In this document: positions 10,860 through 21,592 of the stretch, in pieces
Numbering within the stretch: position 1 is the first letter of the stretch
Layout of the letters: every line of letters starts with the position of its first letter
From: Cheilinus undulatus
Lineage: Eukaryota > Chordata > Actinopteri > Labriformes > Labridae
NCBI RefSeq assembly: GCF_018320785.1
Contig: NC_054886.1
Span: 33,525,732-33,589,731 of the forward strand
DNA: 64,000 nucleotides
Reading direction: 5' to 3'
Translations under genes and position numbers: made by a program
Notes under the pieces: generated by a model
Told to the model about the DNA's origin: nothing
Databases searched by the model: none
What the model saw: only the letters and a program-made list of their open reading frames with translations

Positions 10860-11405
10860 TGAGTCATTTTTAAAGTAATTTAAAGTTTATTTGTATAGCA
10901 CTTTTCACAGACAGCAGTCACAAAGAGCTTTACACAGACAAAAAATACAGAGAATAAAAGTGATGATTATGAAATCACCACATGACCTCAATAGTCATAA
11001 CAGCACTTAGAAAGAAAAAAATAACACTTAATGCCACAACCAGGAGGTCCAAGCTTTCTATCAACAACATGAAAACGACCAGTTTAGCTTTCACAACACA
11101 TGACGGTCAGTACATGCACATGGCAGAGAATGATTCCTTATTTCTTCCCTAAACAGCTGCTGCATTGTACTTTAGGTTAGGTCACACCTGAAAAAAATAA
11201 CCTGGTTGGTCATTCAGATTTCACTGTGAAGGCCCCGTGGGAATCACAAGTAGCTACTCAGTACTCAGTACTTTAAGTACATTTTAAGTGACTTACTTTT
11301 TACTTTTACTTGAGTAGATTTATAGACCAGTACTTTTACTTCTACTCAAGTAAATTTTAACCAGAGTAACAGTGCTTTACTTGAGTACAATAGTACAATT
11401 TCCAA
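10860..11405. repeat. Two dispersed fish repeats
   Basis: At about 10870-10950 there is a segment reading TTTATTTGTATAGCACTTTT then CAAAGAGCTTTACA, typical of a dispersed fish repeat. At about 11240-11405 a run of ACTTTTACTTGAGTA-type units appears, a motif that recurs at 19797-19970, 49495-49580 and 50440-50520. Neither part codes for protein. I cannot name the families. Confidence 0.55.
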
Positions 11406-12220
11406 AGACCAATATCAGCTTTTAAATCAGTCTGACTTTGTTGCCTGTCCACACTATCAGGGAAGTCAGTGGCTCTTTTATGACAGAGTACATCCCTTAA
11501 CTAGACATCCGGCAGAACAAAAAAGCATTTTCTATACCTAATGGGCCACAAGCATAAATACCTTCAAAATATTTCCCTAAAAAGGACCTGAAATGAATCA
11601 TATATAAAATAGACAAAACATACATTTAAAATCAAACATAAAGTCAAGAAAAAATTCCTTGATTACAGTGTAGTCACGAGTCAAAACAGGAAGAATAAGC
11701 TTTTTACATTAAATTTAGATTTTCTGTCTTCACATGAAGGTTAATATTCCAGTCAAATAGGGGTCAGAGTCATATTTGATAACTGATGAATTCATTGAGC
11801 CTCAGAAATGGTAAATTTCTTCATTACAGGTGTAGAGTGTAGGTCCACAGCCATGTTAACAGGTTTTCTAGAGAAGAATTACCACCATGCCACTCCTATT
11901 TTTTCTTTCCACTTCAAACAATTTCAAATTTTTTATATATTAATAATATGCCTTGAGTGTTGCAGTTACAGCATGACCTAATTTAGTACATCCTTTACAT
12001 TTATAATAAACCACAACAGAGAGTACGGTCTAGGCCTGCCCTCTTTGTAAAGTGTTACTCCAGTTATAAATTGGCTATACAAACAAAGATTGACAGATTG
12101 ATTTCAGTGTTAAATGTAGTATATATCTTGGGTTAATTCATTTAAAATTATGTAAAAATCTAAATGTAACCAGACTGTTATGCTGTTATGGTATGTCATC
12201 CAGTTGCTTTGTGTCATTTC
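11406..12220. other. No gene recognised
   Basis: AT-rich intergenic sequence between dispersed repeats and a Tc1 relic. No exon, RNA gene or regular repeat is evident. Confidence 0.5.
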
Positions 12221-12229
12221 AGAAAAAAT

Positions 12230-12780
12230 ACACCTTTTGTAGCAATTCCAGCCGTGCAGACCTTCTAGCTGTCAGTTTTTCAAGATAATCTGATGAGATT
12301 TCCCTCCATGCTTCCTGGAGAATCTCCCACAAGATGGATTGGCTTGATGGAGTCTTCCTTTATACCGTAAGCTGCTCCCACAACAGCTCAATAGGGTTCA
12401 GATCTGAGGACTGTGCTGGCTGCTCCATTACAGTCAGAACTCTGGCTGACTGCTGATTCTTTAAATATTTCCTAGACATTTTGGAGGTGTGTTTTGGCTC
12501 ATTATCCTGTTGGAGGATGAAATTGGCTCAAGCAAGTCCTGTCCACAGGGTATGGCATGGCATTGCATAATCTTGTGACAGCTTTCCTTCTCCTAGGTCC
12601 CTTCCACTCTTTACAAATCTCCTATTCTACCACCTCCAAAGCCCCCAGACCATCACACTGCCTCCACCTCTCTGAATGATGGTTTAAGGCTCTGTTCTTG
12701 CATCTTCTCATTTGTTCTGTATCTCACAAATGTTCTTCTGTTTGATCCAAAGACCTCAAACTCGGACTTCACAGACATGC
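12230..12780 (-). pseudogene. Decayed Tc1/mariner transposase
   Basis: Read on the minus strand, this stretch contains the order of motifs found in Tc1-like transposases. A part near 12670 reads like the DDE-domain segment before a GGGS-type turn. A part near 12500 resembles 'DN.P.H'. At about 12440-12380 comes a decayed WSSQSPDLNPIELLW motif, the landmark near the last catalytic acid. Stops and frameshifts break it throughout, so no protein is made. No terminal repeats were found around it. Confidence 0.65.
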
Positions 12781-13915
12781 AATCTCATGGGCACTTATCA
12801 AGCATGATTTCAGAAGAATATCAGACATGAAGAATGATTAATGTTATGCATCCATCTGCTGCAAAATTAAACATATCCTGGAAAAAAATATAAGTATGGT
12901 GGTGTTTCTGTCTGTGAACCATAAAAGTCCACAACATTTAGCTGATACCACCTCTGCTCACTGGTTACTGTGGGGTTTCTGTTGTAGGCAGTTCAAGCTA
13001 GAATTGTGAAATAAAAGCTGTTTGATAGTCACGCTTAAAGGTCAGGGAGGCAGCTGAAAAATCACACTGACACCACAGCCTTGACTTTGAAAAATAACCA
13101 ACTTTGAGCTGCCTTGTGTCAGCACCAGTCCCTCAGAGTGCTGAAGTCGTCTAGTCTACCATGGCCAACCTTAGTCTTAAACCATCCCATCTGTTTTCAC
13201 TGAAAAAAAGGAAGTGAAAAGAGAGAAGACAAAAAAAAGCAGGACAAACAGGTTTGTAATCAGTTTAATGAGAAAATATCCACAAATGAGATCAGAAAAC
13301 ATTATAATGTAGGCCATTTTAAATATTTGATGACTCGTGTAGGCGAAGCATAGAATACTAAAATCAGAAAAGTAGAAACGGGGGGGAGCTAGACATGTTA
13401 CGAATCTGAGGCTAAGCCCAAACAAAGGACTGTCTAGGGGCCCGCTTCTGTAGAGCTGTTTTCTTGCACTATTGTGCAATTTCAAACACAATTTAAGGTT
13501 TAAAATGCTAACGAGGTATATATCGTTTGGGCAAAAAGTCCAACAGTTTTCACTTCTATCACATAAAAATGTTTATTTAACTTATTTTCAAGCCACCAAA
13601 GATGTCACTGTTTCTCAGAGAGAATAATCTCAGGCTGGTTTGATTCATGTTTCCTCAATAACAGTCATGTATAATCAAGCCACTCAATCATTATGACTGT
13701 GTCAAGATTGTGACAGATAGCTAAATGTAGACAGAAACACCACAAGAGGCTGTGTGACACACACCTTAAGCCGGTTACACACCGCCGTGTGGTAACTACC
13801 CTGAAAACTGCCTCCCTGCCGGAGGAGTCCCCCGAAATGCTGAATGTTTTTTTAAACATTCCACAAGTCCATCACAACCTCCGCCATCAAAATAATTCCC
13901 CCTAGAAAATACGTT
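12781..13915. other. No gene recognised; possible MITE end near 13767
   Basis: No Ig-like exon. The segment around 13767-13800 (CCGGTTACACACCGCC) looks like the end of a DNA transposon and may belong with the MADF-like fragment just downstream. The 104-codon minus-strand open frame at 13177-13491 has no recognisable domain or splice context. Confidence 0.4.
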
Positions 13916-14020
13916 TCAGTGGCTGGTTCCACAGTTTTTCTTCTGGTTCTCTTTATACGACGGCGGAGCCGTGTTGTAGAGCTCAGGATATTCAGACACC
14001 AACGTTATCAGCTCCTCCAT
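13916..14020 (-). pseudogene. MADF/Myb-like domain fragment (Harbinger-type relic?)
   Basis: A minus-strand open stretch of 34 codons begins MEELITLVSEYPELYN and continues with PPSYKENQKK. The spacing of Leu, Val, Tyr-Pro-x-Leu-Tyr and Tyr-Lys matches the first half of a MADF (Myb-related) DNA-binding domain, and the preceding codons read RRSKQT in the same frame. Such domains occur in the second protein of PIF/Harbinger transposons and in some host genes. It stops after about half a domain, so it is a fragment. Confidence 0.45.
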
Positions 14021-14058
14021 GGTTTGCTTTGACCGGCGAAGCCTGCTATTTCTGGGTT

Positions 14059-14250
14059 CTATCGGAAGTCTCTTAAATCATTAAACCAAGCCTCAGATGA
14101 CAACAAGGGGTCCAGGCCCTTGAGAGGTGTATCACAGGCTCCACTGGGGCCATACATGATTAGTTCTGTTTTATTTTCATTAAGATTCAGAAAGCTCAGG
14201 TATCCAGGCTTTAGCGTCTTGCTGCAGTTGTGTTTGCTGGCGATGCTGAT
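14059..14250 (-). mobile_element. LINE reverse-transcriptase fragment
   Basis: Minus-strand reading gives FLNLNENKTELIMYGP followed by PLKGLDPL. This is the 'L..NKTE.i..gp' segment found just after the catalytic core in L2-type reverse transcriptases. It is short, and no motifs upstream of it in the LINE are visible nearby, so it is a 5'-truncated or eroded copy. Confidence 0.55.
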
Positions 14251-14490
14251 TGTGTGTGTAGGATTTGGTGAGAGCAGTTTTGTTGCCATTGCAGCTATAT
14301 GAAACATGGAAGACAGACTGTAGATATTAGATTTGTGGTCCATACCTATTATTATTGCATTACAAAAACTAAAACCTAGTTGACTGGATTAAGTCTAGTG
14401 AAAAATCAAAGATAAAAACTTTGACCAAGGTAAGGAGACTAGTATATAAATATACATATGAACACACCTGCTGAATCAGAAATAGATCAG

Positions 14491-14507
14491 ACAGGAAGAG
14501 GAAGTTG
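14491..14507 (+). promoter_or_regulatory. Candidate ETS/PU.1 sites upstream of gene B
   Basis: ACAGGAAGAGGAAGTTG, identical to the block upstream of gene A and at a similar distance (about 80 bases) from the ATG at 14586. The two GGAA cores, including AGAGGAAGT, fit ETS-family/PU.1 binding. Retention in both duplicates may reflect function or simply recent common origin. Confidence 0.45.
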
Positions 14508-14585
14508 TCACTGACAGGGTGTCTCTGTGTGGTCTTTACAGTTCAGAGTCACGCTGCAGCAGTCAGCAGTCAGCAGTCAGGCATC

Positions 14586-17500
14586 ATGGACGTCACATCT
14601 CTCTGCTCCAGACTCTGTGAGTTCAGGTTCTTCTTAGATCTTCACTCCTTACTGTTTTCATAAGTAAAATCTAGAAAATCTCTATTTTGTCTCTCAAGTG
14701 GTCGCTGTGATGGTTCTGCTGGTTGCACAGATTAACCAGAGCTACTCCGCTCATTGTGCTGGTAGGTTTCACACTCAGTTTGTGCTTGTGTCTCTAGTAT
14801 TAAAAAATATGGTTACGTGTCTTCTGCTAACATCTAAACAGAACTATTTATCAACGGAGACTGCTTTTATAACTTTTAAAAGTCTGAGTAGAGAAACCTG
14901 AAGCCTGTATTTCTGCCAAGCACAAAATGAAGTCGAAATTCTAAACTCGTCTCAACAGCGGTATCTAAATAAAGACTAGTTAAATAAAAGTTAAACAGGC
15001 TCCTTTCTTTTCTTGTAACCCTCAGGTGAAGCTCGTCCTCATATTACTCCAGACAGACTGCAGTTCTTTGAGTATGAGACCGTCCACATTAGTTGTGAAG
15101 AGTTGATGGGACTGACTGGATGGAGAGTGATGCACAGAATCAACAAAATGAATTCAACAATTTCTGACATCTGTACCCCTCCTGCATCGAGCTGTACCAT
15201 TGAGCTTCTCTTTGAACAACACAGTGGAGAGTACTGGTGTGAAGATGACGACGGAAGCTTCACTGATTCCATCAACATTGCTATCACTGGTATGTACAAA
15301 AAAAAAAAAAAAAAAGCAAGAAACTCACCCTATTAAGATAAATGTATGTTGTATCATTAATCAGGTAGCAACAAAGTACACAGCTTTAACCCACACTGAT
15401 TAGATTTTGAGAAAACATTTATGACAACCTACCATTTCTCTCCCTCTTTCCAACGTCCCTCTCTTAAAACTATATAAGTTTTTTAAAGTCCAAAAATGTA
15501 AATATCTTTTTTCTCCGATTTCTCTTACCACTGTGCCATCAGGTTAACTGTTATGACGCACTGTTTAAAAATGATCAAAAAGACTCTACATGAATTTATA
15601 ATTGTTTAGAAAAAACCTTGGTGCAATTGTAGGAGCAGAGCTATTGTTAGCTAAAATTACATTTCAGTCATGACCTAAAAGTTCAGCGTTGTGTTTGAGT
15701 GCAGACTATGCATTAATAATCAATAGCAGATGGTGTTCACCTCTGCAACAGTTAACATTAATTCATGAAAATGATGGCTTTTTTTTGCCCTTAAATCATC
15801 AGTGAGTTATGACATTTAAGGCTGATAAATCTGTGTTTTATTTCTCTACATTTTTTAATTAATTAAAGTTAAATCAATAATGACTGTACAACTTTAAGCA
15901 CGCTTTTCCTTTTGGAGGTTCTTACTGTGAAAATCTGGTGCAAATGATGTTCTCAATACGATTACACAAAACATTGTTTTCTGTATAAGAATTGACTTTA
16001 ACATACTTTGTATGACATTTTTCAGCTGGATCTGTGATTCTGGACTTTCCTGCCCGTCCTGTGATGGAGGGATCTAATGTGACTCTTTATTGTAGAAAGA
16101 AGAGCCAAACTTTAACACACATTGCTGATTTCTACAAAGACGGTGTTCGTCTAAAAACAAAATATGACAACAGCATGATAATCAGAAACATCTCCAACTC
16201 TCATGAAGGACTCTACAAGTGCAGCATCTCTGGAAGTGGACAATCACCAGAGAGTTGGCTGACTGTCTCGAACAAAGAGAACAAAACCTACAAAGAGACT
16301 CAACCTCCCCAAAACTTCTCTGATTCATCTGATTCTTCCACCCTGCTGTGGATTTTCAGGACCTCCATAGTAGCCTCGCTTCTTTTAGTGATGGGACTCT
16401 TTCTCTGCTCTAACTACCGAGGTACAGCATTTCAAGTCATGTTAAAAAAAAAAAAAAAAAAAAAAAATTGTGTTATTTACAGTTCATCTATCTACAGTTG
16501 CTCTCTATAATTTTTTTGTTCATTGATATCTGCTTTTTCTGTATTCTGTCCATCTTCTAATGATGCTTTCATTGATTCCCCAGTATTTTTTGGTGCACTG
16601 TCTAAAAAATCAGCCCGAGGTTCCCACTCAGTAGAAGACCAAACAGGTCAGTAAAATACATGTATTCAGATAGCAAAAACCATTATCATGGACACCATTG
16701 CAGGAAGGATTGTGGACATTTACACCTTTCTGCATCAGCTGACAGGCTTTTACTAGTGCTTGAATCTTTGATTTTTAATCCTTTGTTTTTGATGTGCTGA
16801 TGATAAACCTAAGTAGAAAATCCAGTTATAGTATGAGTTAGTGTGAGGTGGATGATTGTGATCTCTAAGTGCTGAAGAAGTGACGGGGGAAGAATGGAGA
16901 TGAGCAGTGACATTGGTACCACAGGGTTCAAAGATCTTTCTTATCAGGATTTAGCTATCCTGGGTGTTAAAAGAACAAGACTGCAAAGATTTGTCTGAAG
17001 TGCATGATTATTTATTATTATAAACAATGTACATGTGTAGCACCTTTAACCACTCGACCATCTGCCTGCCCCGAGATCGGTTTATTTTTAAACAAGTTGC
17101 ACTTTTTTAGGTTTTAGAATATTTTGACGACATAAAAAACAGAAATGTCAATTGATTTGCCAAAATTGTTGAATCATGTCAAAGTTGACTTTTTTGCCTT
17201 AATATTCAACTTCAGTCTCACATTTAAAAGGATTTTGCTAATGATAACTCTAAATCATGCTCTTTATTTTAGCAGTGTTGTTAATTGAATACTGGAATAA
17301 TAATACACTTACATTAATGTTAAAGAGCTGAGCTGTTGAATGGCTTTGGAAATTTGGGTCACAGAACTATAAATTTAGGCGTTATCAACAAAGACATTCA
17401 TACAAAATCTGATGTGAAACAAATAAATATAAAAAAGAAAAATTATATCATCTTAAAGGAGTTAGTATGATTTGTTTTCTATCTCATCAGCTATTTGGGA

Positions 17501-19491
17501 TTTGCCGTTTGTCTCTTTCAGATGACTGCACAGAAACACTGAATCATGGAAGAGCATCTCTGTGAGCTCTGGGGGGTTTTCAGGGCCCAGCTTCATGGTG
17601 GAGGGGGAGTATTTTTTCTTTTCTGTTCACATCATGAATGCTACACTTGTGTAAAGGTCCTGAAACAGAATTTGCTACCAAAGGAAAGAATAGTGATGAA
17701 TTTTAAACCCAATTAAATTTGATAATGCAGAAATTTAAATACTATCTAAAAGGAGGCAAATTCATTCATCATTTTAGAGGCCCAGTCATTTCTATAGCTG
17801 GGATCTGGCATTTAATAGTAATCATAAATTTTGAACTACCATATATGCTGTTTATCCTGCATTTTTTTTTTGTTTAAGACTGCATAAAATGTATTAAAAA
17901 TCCTTAGCAGAAAAAAGAGTAAAAAGAGAAAAATGAGTACTGAGCTATCAGTGACTGCTTCTTCATGTGTGTGCTTGTCAGTGAGCAGAATGTGCAGCAC
18001 TGTTCTCCATGTAGAGGTAGATAAACAGCACAATGCTTAAGAAAATGAAAAATAAAAGTAAGTGGCTGTGAGAGTTGTGGCCACTGAAATGCTCAAGTTG
18101 CAGTGGTGTGACCTAAATGTTGCTGAGCAGCACCTTGAAAGCAGTAGAAAGTTTAAGCCTGTGCATTGCATGTATTTGGTGGGAACTGGACCAAAATGTG
18201 TCTCACCACCTTTGTAGGTATATTTTTAAAAGTGGAGAAATAACGATGCCTTGGTGTTTGTACTCAGTCTGTTCACGTCTGAAATAGCTGAGAACATGAG
18301 AACATGATCGCTGTGACCTCTGTTAGACGGTTTGTGGTAAACTTGAACCATTAACCGAAGTCTGACCCCAGACAGACTCACAGCAGTAGATCTATCTCTG
18401 ATAATAATACAGCAGTTAATAACAACCATGCAAAAGAACTGAACCACAAAGTTTCACTGTTAATAATCTATGGAAGAAAAGTGTGAAAACACACAGACTG
18501 CTCCTTTAATAAGAGGACACTTCTGCCCTCTACTGGCCAAATATTGCAAAACATTGACCAAACTTTGTGTTTTGACTCAAAAGCAATAACAGCCATATGA
18601 AGAAAGCACTGCACCACACGCTAAACTAGAAATCTCAAAATGAATTGCTTCCATTTTCTGTCAAAATTTAAAATCAGAATTGTCAAATCATCTTTTATTT
18701 TTAGGAAAATACTTTGATAACTAAGTTGGCTTTTCTTTTGGACAAATCAGCCCTTAAATGCATCATTTTGTTTGAGTGTTTTGTCCCTGTACTTTTATTT
18801 ATACATGTCAGTGTTAATTTTGTCGACTAAAACTATGACTAAAAGTATTTGTTGACAGCTTTTTTTCATGACTAAAACTAGACTAAAACTGACAAAAATA
18901 GATCTGTGCTGACTAAAACTGACAAAAACTAAGTTTAGTTTTTGTCAAAATGACTAAAACTAAACTGAAATGTAGTTTAGTTTTTGTTTGACATTCAAAA
19001 TCTGTGATATTTCTCCACTGTGGGTAAATCTGTCAAAATGAACACACTACCATGATTTGGTACCAGATTTAGGCAAGAAAATAAATGTTTGGACTAAAAG
19101 TAAAGACTAAGATGTGAGGACTTTTATAGACTAAAACTAGACTAAAACTAAAAAGGATAGAAATGACTAAAATGTGACTAAAACTAAAATACATTTCTCT
19201 TAAAGACTAAAACTAAAATTATAAATAGCTGCCAAAATTAACACTGACACATGTAAATGTTCATAAATGTTTAGACGAGATGTTCTATGAAATAAAAATG
19301 TCTTTGGGAGTAAAACAGTTCTCCATCTTACATTCCATGTGCTGTCTTTATTTGTTTTCAGTTCATACTGCATCAAACACCCTGAGAATTATTGTGTGTT
19401 AATGCTAAATGAAAATGCAAGAATCTACTGTAGTGTGAAGAGAATAGTTGAGTTTTTCACAGGGCTGCCCCTGGCTAAAGTGAGGCTCTAA
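14586..19491 (+). CDS. FcR-like gene B: two Ig domains, TM, ITAM-like tail
   Basis: Tandem paralog of gene A with the same exon plan, predicted to give 328 residues. Exons: 14586-14616, 14699-14761, 15026-15289, 16026-16421, 16584-16646, 17522-17561 and 19362-19491. D1 (residues 32-119) has HISC, GWRVM and EYWCE. D2 (120 to about 203) has TLYC and GLYKC, then SWLTV. A stalk with ETQPPQ leads into a membrane segment, all in one exon with D2. The donor CT|GTGAGC overlaps a TGA at 17563. Splicing at 17562 joins to an exon open to TAA at 19489, encoding YxxL-x8-YxxV at residues 296-311. Compared with A, the D1 exon is two codons longer. Intron 6 gained a hAT-like insertion. Ligand and signalling are not shown by sequence. 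Confidence 0.85.
16443..16467 (+). repeat. Poly-A tract (intron 4 of gene B)
   Basis: Run of about 25 A just after the donor at 16422. It is simple sequence with no gene content, and a shorter A run (15299-15315) follows exon 3. Confidence 0.9.
18809..19246. mobile_element. hAT-like non-autonomous transposon in gene B intron 6
   Basis: Terminal inverted repeats CAGTGTTAATTTTG (18809 on) and its complement ending at 19246, flanked by 8-base near-duplicates ATACATGT (18801-18808) and ACACATGT (19247-19254). The interior is many GACTAAAACT-type units and no coding sequence. An 8-base target duplication with CAGTG termini is typical of hAT elements. The matching intron of gene A lacks it. Confidence 0.75.
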
Positions 19492-19796
19492 GCAGACTCT
19501 GGTATGAGGCCCCCCGTCTTTGTACGTCCCCCCTGCACTGACCATCATAGCCCCGACATACTCACTCAACATTACAGCAATGATAAATGCAAAATCTTGG
19601 CAATGGGATGTTTAAATTAAAAAAATCAATGACAGTAGTTACATTTTTATGGTGAAGTTATTGCAGGTGTTTTAACAGACTTTTTGTAGCAGAGTGGTTC
19701 TACAGTGGTCAGTACATCATTAGGTGGTTTCAGAGAGTTACAAGGTTCAGTAAAAGCACTGAGAAAACACCACAGCAATGTGCTGATATTAGAACA

Positions 19797-19970
19797 TGTA
19801 CTTTGTACTTTTGAATACTTAAGTATTTTTAAAAGTAAGTACTTTAGAACTTTAACTTGAGTAATATTTCACTGAGCAACTTTCACTTGTACTTGAATAA
19901 GATTTGACCACGAGTATCAATACTTCGACTCAAGTACTGGAGTTAAATACTTTGTCCACCACTGGAATTA
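19797..19970. repeat. AGTACTTAAGTA-type dispersed repeat
   Basis: Repeated short words built from ACTTAAGTA, AAGTACTTT and ACTTGAGTA, ending with TACTTTGTCCACCACTGG. The same family appears at 11240-11405 and 49495-49580. It is non-coding and I do not know the family name. Confidence 0.55.
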
Positions 19971-21592
19971 ATGTTCTAATAAAAGAAACAGCTGTGATGA
20001 ACATCAGCAGAACATGAGATAAGGTAGTAGGTTTAAAAAACGTTTGAGAACAACAATAGGCCAAATGATGGTGAATGTACTGGCTGCTAGTTGGCAGAGA
20101 GACAGACAGACTGCAAAAAACAGAGGATGAAATGGAGTTAGAGAAGACAAAAAAAAAATAGTCACAGGATTCTAAAGCTGAAGAGGAGCTGGTTTAGCTG
20201 TCTAATTAGAAGCTGTAGTCCACAGGTGTCTGAGAGTTCATCACCAGGTGAGGAGGTCTTGATTGCAAAGGGTTATCTGCAGCTGAAAGAGCTAATTAGC
20301 TGCAGCTGGGACAGCTAACGAGCTGCAGCTGGGCCATAAATGATGGCGCTGAAGTTAAACTGAAGTGTTAAAATTTAACTCCAGCAAGTTTCATCTGTGC
20401 CTTTACTCCAGCTCTGGCAGTAGCTGGTAATAAATACACAAAAAACATAGTAAATGTTACTATTTTTGAGTGAAATATTCATAACTCTCCCCACTTATTT
20501 ATTGAATACATATGGCACCCAGAATAGATATCTTGACGGTTCATTTACTAATGTGTGACAGTTTAAGTTTATGTACGGCCAGTGATATATTTGCATAACC
20601 TTGATCAGATTTTTCATGCAAACACCAACCTGATGTGCAGAGAGGAAGGGGAAAGAATGTTCAAAACAAGGACCCCAATGTGACAAGGTCCTATAAATAC
20701 AGTGAAAGGTTACAAAACATTTTCAACTTTTATTCATGGGGTAATTTTGTTCTTTAAGTACATTTAAAAAAAATGATTTACAGTGTTGTCAAATACAGAA
20801 GCAAACAAAAACACAAAGCAAAAGAGTCAAAATCAGAAAAAAAAAGACCAAGACAATATAGCAACCCAACCAACATCAGTAAAACCTCACAGCAGAAGAA
20901 CCCAAATACAATCCTGCCAATCACATTCAAGCCAAATATTGTAAAAGACCTTAAGAAGCCAGGAAATACAGGAACCCAGCTACAGCAGTTTAAATGTATT
21001 TGTAAAAATATGTCAGTTTAAGAAATGATGTTAGGTGTTTACAAAGAAAATAGTAACTTTATGCATTTGAAAAGATATACAGATGATAGATAATAAATGG
21101 GAGTCAATAGAAACAACATTTAGATGCATTCAGGTGCACTGGGACTCTTCATAAACTTTGTTAAGATGTTTTTTTGTCCTTCTTTGTCAGCGTTAAATAT
21201 GACTGCCACAAGATGAGATTATAAATTTTCGAGAGTGTGTGAAAATTTTAGCAGTTTTTTTTCAAGCAAATATTCAAAGGTATATCAGTTTAATTTCATT
21301 CACAATACAAATGTTTTATACTAATTTTCTGAAAATTATTTTAATCTTCAACATCACACTGCTATGTACAAAGAGCCGTTGTCGGCTGCAGAGACCAGCG
21401 CTCTAACCACAGGTTACTGGTTTTAGTGATTAATATGACAACAAGACAGTAACCATCATGTGTGTCATCAAAAATGCTGTTGCTGATTCTGCTCTGCCAT
21501 CTTTCAGTGCTGCTCATTCTCCCCCATTCTAACCTCGATTCTGAAATCAACTCTGTGTTTTTATGTGTCTCCTCTCTCTTAGATTGCTCTGA
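19971..21592. other. Spacer between converging genes B and C
   Basis: The first 600 bases match the spacer after gene A (about 8640-9245). The rest, up to the stop codon of gene C, would be its 3' untranslated and flanking DNA. I see no exon. The 82-codon lysine-rich open frame at 20773-21021 is low in complexity, without splice context or recognisable domain. Confidence 0.55.
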
